This document shows, in pieces, positions 59,529 through 64,000 of a stretch of DNA of 64,000 nt. How positions within the stretch are numbered: position 1 is the first letter of the stretch; every line of letters starts with the position of its first letter. Source of the DNA: Myxocyprinus asiaticus (taxonomy: Eukaryota > Chordata > Actinopteri > Cypriniformes > Catostomidae). The stretch covers positions 24,214,744-24,278,743 of the forward strand of contig NC_059349.1 of assembly GCF_019703515.2 (NCBI RefSeq). The letters run 5' to 3'. The notes under the pieces were generated by a model, which saw only the letters and a program-made list of their open reading frames with translations, ran no database searches and was not told the origin of the DNA. Made by a program: the position numbers and the translations under genes.

Positions 59529-61105
59529 GTGCATCTCAATAAATTAGAATGTCGTGGAAAAGTTCATTTATTTCAGTAATTCAACTCAAATTGTGAAACT
59601 CGTGTATTAAATAAATTCAATGCACACAGACTGAAGTAGTTTAAATCTTTGGTTCTTTTAATTGTGATGATTTTGGCTCACATTTAACAAAAACCCACCA
59701 ATTCACTATCTCAAAAAATTAGAATATTTTGACATGCCAATCAGCTAATCAACTCAAAACACCTGCAAAGGTTTCCTGAGCCTTCAAAATGGTCTCTCAG
59801 TTTGGTTCACTAGGCTACACAATCATGGGGAAGACTGCTGATCTGACAGTTGTCCAGAAGACAATCATTGACACCCTTCACAAGGAGGGTAAGCCACAAA
59901 CATTCATTGCCAAAGAAGCTGGCTGTTCACAGAGTGCTGTATCCAAGCATGTTAACAGAAAGTTGAGTGGAAGGAAAAAATGTGGAAGAAAAAGATGCAC
60001 AACCAACCGAGAGAACCGCAGCCTTATGACTGTCCAGCAAAATCGATTCAAGAATTTGGGTGAACATCACAAGGAATGGACTGAAGCTGGGGTCAAGGCA
60101 TCAAGAGCCACCACACACAGACATGTCAAGGAATTTGGCTACAGTTGTCGTATTCCTCTTGTTAAGCCACTCCTGAACCACAGACAATGTCAGGGGCGTC
60201 TTACCTGGGCTAAGGAGAAGAAGAACTGGACTGTTGCCCAGTGTTCCAAAGTCCTCTTTTCAGATGAGAGCAAGTTTTGTATTTCATTTGGAAACCAAGG
60301 TCCTAGAATCTGGAGGAAGGGTGGAGAAGCTCATAGCCCAAGTTGCTTGAAGTCCAGTGTTAAGTTTCCACAGTCTGTGATGATTTGGGGTGCAATGTCA
60401 TCTGCTGGTGTTGGTCCATTGTGTTTTTTGAAAACCAAAGTCACTGCACCCGTTTACCAAGAAATTTTGGAGCACTTCATGCTTCCTTCTGCTGACCAGC
60501 TTTTTAAAGATGCTGATTTCATTTTCCAGCAGGATTTGGCACCTGCCCACACTGCCAAAAGCACCAAAAGTTGGTTAAATGACCATGTGTTGGTGTGCTT
60601 GACTGGCCAGCAAACTCACCAGACCTGAACCCCATAGAGAATCTATGGGGTATTGTCAAGAGGAAAATGAGAAACAAGAGACCAAAAAATGCAGATGAGC
60701 TGAAGGCCACTGTCAAAGAAACCTGGGCTTCCATATCACCTCAGCAGTGCCACAAACTGATCACCTCCATGCCACGCCGAATTGAGGCAGTAATTAAAGC
60801 AAAAGGAGCCCCTACCAAGTATTGAGTACATATACAGTAAATGAACATACTTTCCAGAAGGCCAACAATTCACTAAAAATGTTTTTTTTATTGGTCTTAT
60901 GATGTATTCTAATTTTTTGAGATAGTGAATTGGTGGGTTTTTGTTAAATGTGAGCCAAAATCATCACAATTAAAAGAACCAAAGACTTAAACTACTTCAG
61001 TCTGTGTGCATTGAATTTCTTTAATACACGAGTTTCACAATTTGAGTTGAATTGCTGAAATAAATGAACTTTTCCACGACATTCTAATTTATTGAGATGC
61101 ACCTG
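59526..61105 (+). mobile_element. Tc1-like transposon, young copy with about 200-bp inverted ends
   Basis: CAGGTGCATCTCAATAAATT starts the left end and its inverse ends at 61105, both beside TA. The inverted arms extend about 200 bp (59526-59728 and 60905-61105) with only about three differences seen by eye, which implies recent activity. Repeated elements within such long arms are typical of the IR/DR class of fish Tc1 transposons. Confidence 0.93.
59789..60825 (+). pseudogene. Tc1 transposase with a single frameshift
   Basis: The first 279 codons read the paired DNA-binding domain (LTVVQKTIIDTLHKEGKPQT, GCSQSAVSKHV), a GRKRCTT hinge, then catalytic D (LFSDESKFC) and D (IFQQDLAPAHTAKSTKSW). 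The frame then slips at about 60583-60595 (apparently one base lost). The last piece (60595-60825) carries SPDLNPIENLWGIVKRK with the E of the DD34E triad and ends GAPTKY. Otherwise there is no stop. As it stands the protein lacks its third catalytic residue. Confidence 0.9.
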
Positions 61106-61399
61106 TATATATATATACAGTGTATATATATATATTAAAAAAAGATTGAGACTAGAAAGATCTTGTAACAGTATTTTTTTTATTATTTAAAAATTTGCAT
61201 AGTAAAAAAAAGTTCAAAGTGCAGACAGACCAACACAAGCAAACATTTTGGCACTTGGCTTTCTTCAGTGCTCTACCAAAATGTTTGCTCATTGGTCTGA
61301 CTTCTAATTCTCTGCACTTTGCACTTCCTTTTTTAGTAAGCAAATTAAAAAAAAAAAAATAAAGACCAGACCTTTAGTCTGAATCTTCATTCGGTATGT

Positions 61400-63116
61400 C
61401 AGGGCTCTTCAACTACTTTCTTGCGGGGGCCAGATTATTCTGATGAAAACTTGGCGGGGCCAAAAGTTTTTCCATATTCATCTTAGCTAGCACTTTCATC
61501 GCAAGTAACATGTTACTTAAAAACACCCTTAATACTGTGCCTTTATTTATATTAAAATAGTCACAGGCTATACTTATATTGAATTACAATTGTTTAAGGT
61601 CTGGCCATAAATTCCTTCATAAGATCTGGCTGAAGTACAAACATGACTAATACTCTTAACTAACAAATCATTTTTGATCCACTTTAATTTGAAATAAAAA
61701 ACAACAACAATCATTTTAACATGTTAGGGCTATTGTTTACAAATTATGAAAACTGAGGAGAAACATTTAGATCTGTAAAGCCCTCTCAAAATATCAACCC
61801 TCATATGAAAACAATAGACATATAGAAATGTCATGTTTAATTAAGAATGTATTTAAATTTTTAAAAAAAAATTATTTAAAAAGAAAAAAAAAAGATAAAA
61901 TGTCTATTCTTCCATTTTCTTTATAAAGTATCATCCTTTTCAGTGAAGAAAAATTTGTTGTGAATTTGCACACAATAGCCAGTCCAGGAGCCAGATTTTT
62001 GTGCAGATAATCACTGGCAAAAGAAGAACAAACTGAGTTGATTCTGTTCATGATTGAGAGGGCAGACTCACAGCTGTATATAACCAAATATAATCTGGAC
62101 ATTTGCAGGTTCAGTTTCACGTTATCACTTTTTTATGAGCACTACAGACCCTGAAGATAAGAATAGTGAATAAAAGCAAACTTTTCAGCACATTTTCTTT
62201 GAACGTTCGGTTTTAATAATCGATTTCTCTTTTGTTGCATAAGATGTGCAAATGTGTTGACAACATTTCTGTAACAAATGGGTGATCATTTTTTTTCATC
62301 TGTAGATTTGACTGCGCTCCATACAACTAATCAGTTTATATAAATACATTTGATTGAAAACGACGCGATCAAATGCTCACCTAAATGGTGTGATCCATGT
62401 TTACCAAAGCAGTGTAACTAAAATATCGCCAGAAATGCTCAAACACGCTCTCCGGTCTGGAAAACTGACAACGGCTGAATGTTTTTGCATTCGCCATTGA
62501 GCGCTGTTAAACCAGAGCTATTCTAAAGGGAGCCTACAACCTTAGCATAAAATAGCATAACGCGGCGCTTCAATAGGCATTCTATTGCAGAACACTGGCG
62601 AGCAGACAAGAGGCCATTCTTTTTGAATGGATGTCTATGGAAGAGATGCTTCAGTAAGCTGAGTAAACTGCTTTTGTGAGGAAACAGCTCATCACTTTAT
62701 TAATTGACCGCCTGTCCACTAATCCTCAACATGTTTTACATTAAGCAATGCTTTTGGAATGAACTATGTGTGGAGTTTACTACGATAAATGGATGTTTTT
62801 TTAAGAGAAGTTACGGACGATTTTGCGACAGGTAGGTGTCACTTTACGGCTCCCCCATTCATTAAAATGGTATCTGCAAATGTTGACTTACTGTTGTAAC
62901 ATGTAACTACGCTCTCTCCTAACCGTGGAAGTTGTTAGTTCATTAAATAAAATAAACTCTGATTAAACTCACCGCAGATTGCTGAGGCTTGCGCATATAA
63001 AGGCTGAGTTCTGCGCAGAGAGCACTCTGGTATTTCAGATGGCGAGGCAGTTTAATCAAAAACCAGTCGGAGGGCCAGACAAAGATGATTGGCAGGCCGC
63101 CAGTTGACTAGCCCTG
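61400..63116. mobile_element. Possible hAT-like element
   Basis: The ends CAGGGCTCTTCAACTACTTT (61400) and GCCAGTTGACTAGCCCTG (ending 63116) are weak inverted repeats. 'gcgggggccagat' near 61423 pairs with a GGCC-containing segment near 63070. No matching 8-bp duplication was found, so this is tentative. No transposase seen. Confidence 0.5.
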
Positions 63117-63136
63117 CAGAAGGTGGACAATATAGA

Positions 63137-63178
<42 letters not shown>

Positions 63179-63182
63179 TATA
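63137..63182. repeat. GT then AT microsatellite
   Basis: About a dozen GT repeats followed by AT repeats. Confidence 0.9.
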
Positions 63183-63183
63183 C

Positions 63184-64000
63184 AGGGTTGGGAGGGTTAC
63201 TTTTGAAATGTATTCCACTACAGATTACAGAATACATGCTGTAAAATGTCATTTGTAACATATTCCATTAGATTACTCAAGGTCAGTAACGTATTCTAAA
63301 TACTTTGGATTACTTCTTCAGCACTGGTAGATATTTTCACTTGTTTTGACTATAAAAACTCTGCCAGTACAGTAAGACAAAATACACATGTTAAAAATAC
63401 ATTCTCTGAAAAACCTAAATATCTTATGAGGTGTTGCTTCTAAAACAAGATAAATCTAATTGATCTTGTTTTAAGGATATTTTTACAAGAAAACAATAAA
63501 AAATTATTATCAAGAATATGTTTTTTGCCCTAATATCAAAGGTCTTAGTAGAAAAAAAGAAATTATGATCTAACGTGAATTTTCTTGATTAAAAAAAAAT
63601 ATGATCATGCCTGGTAACATATGCATGTAAAATGGCTAGAAATAGCATTTTAGCTTAGCGTAAAGCTGACAATTTACACAAGGTTTATTTCTATTTCTTC
63701 TGCTTCAAACTTACTTCTCTGTCTGCTCGTATGAATGTAACACATCATAAGAAAGTGTTTCACTGCTGTTCAAATGCACTTTGAATCGCATCATTTATAT
63801 GTATAAATGTTTTCCATCTGAAAGGACTAAATATTAAATGAAACAAATGACAATAAAATGCAAAGTAATCTCTTCAGTAATCAAAATACTTTTTGAATGT
63901 AACTGTATTCTAATGACCAATGATTTAAATTGTAACTGTAGTGGAATACAGTTACTTATATTTTGTATTTTAAATACATATTCCCGTTACATGTATTCTG
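63184..64000. mobile_element. Non-autonomous repeat, cut by the window edge
   Basis: Starts 'cagggttgggagggttactt' and carries 'aaatgtattccactacagat'. Inverted sequence 'ctgtagtggaatacagttac' reappears at 63938-63957. This pairing shows a long inverted-repeat element whose right end lies beyond 64000. Confidence 0.7.

Noticed and set aside
61400..63116. Search for the missing stk25 carboxyl exons
   Set aside because: No segment here or in 58300-59520 reads like the STK25 tail (CLSTLVRPVFGELK-type sequence); only repeats were seen.

Overview
The window looks like nuclear DNA from a cypriniform (carp-like) teleost. Five vertebrate multi-exon genes with GT-AG introns are embedded in dense fish-type repeats: Tc1/mariner, hAT, piggyBac-like and foldback DNA elements, an L1-like LINE, a tRNA-headed SINE and a DIRS-type element. 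The species cannot be fixed from sequence alone. Two decaying genes beside three intact ones would fit one copy of a duplicated (polyploid) locus, but that is inference.

Layout. 1-1840: an internally deleted plus-strand L1-like LINE. 1893-3505: a broken Tc1 element. 3669-11384: a DIRS-like retroelement on the minus strand. A 3'-truncated LINE (about 4380-9272) lies in it, and a SINE (5740-6178) lies in that LINE. 11385-16670: gene-poor DNA. 16844-29155: agxt (+), whose intron 8 carries a foldback element split by a 5.7-kb LINE and edged by a small hAT. 29260-30685: a dead Tc1. 31282-38681: fbxo15 (-). 37392-39831: two piggyBac-like elements. 40320-42379: a stand-alone nitrobindin gene (+). 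44143-48169: bok (-). 50761-58268 and beyond the right edge: stk25 (+). 59526-61105: a young Tc1. The last 3 kb is repeats.

Gene context. The order nitrobindin/THAP4-like, bok, stk25, with agxt nearby, matches the human 2q37.3 neighbourhood, so most of this is an old vertebrate linkage block. fbxo15 is the exception, being on another chromosome in human. Nitrobindin, bok and stk25 have intact frames and splice sites. agxt has three independent breaks: 53 nt missing from exon 4, 1 nt missing from exon 9, and the exon 11 acceptor AG missing. fbxo15 has an in-frame TGA in exon 6 and one exon that could not be found. Both read as pseudogenes unless the assembly is wrong.

Most notable structures: the DIRS-like element with inverted ends and an internal region complementary to both ends; the nested element stacks; and an L1-like family with tandem repeats between ORF1 and ORF2 and the same TGA in ORF1 of two copies.
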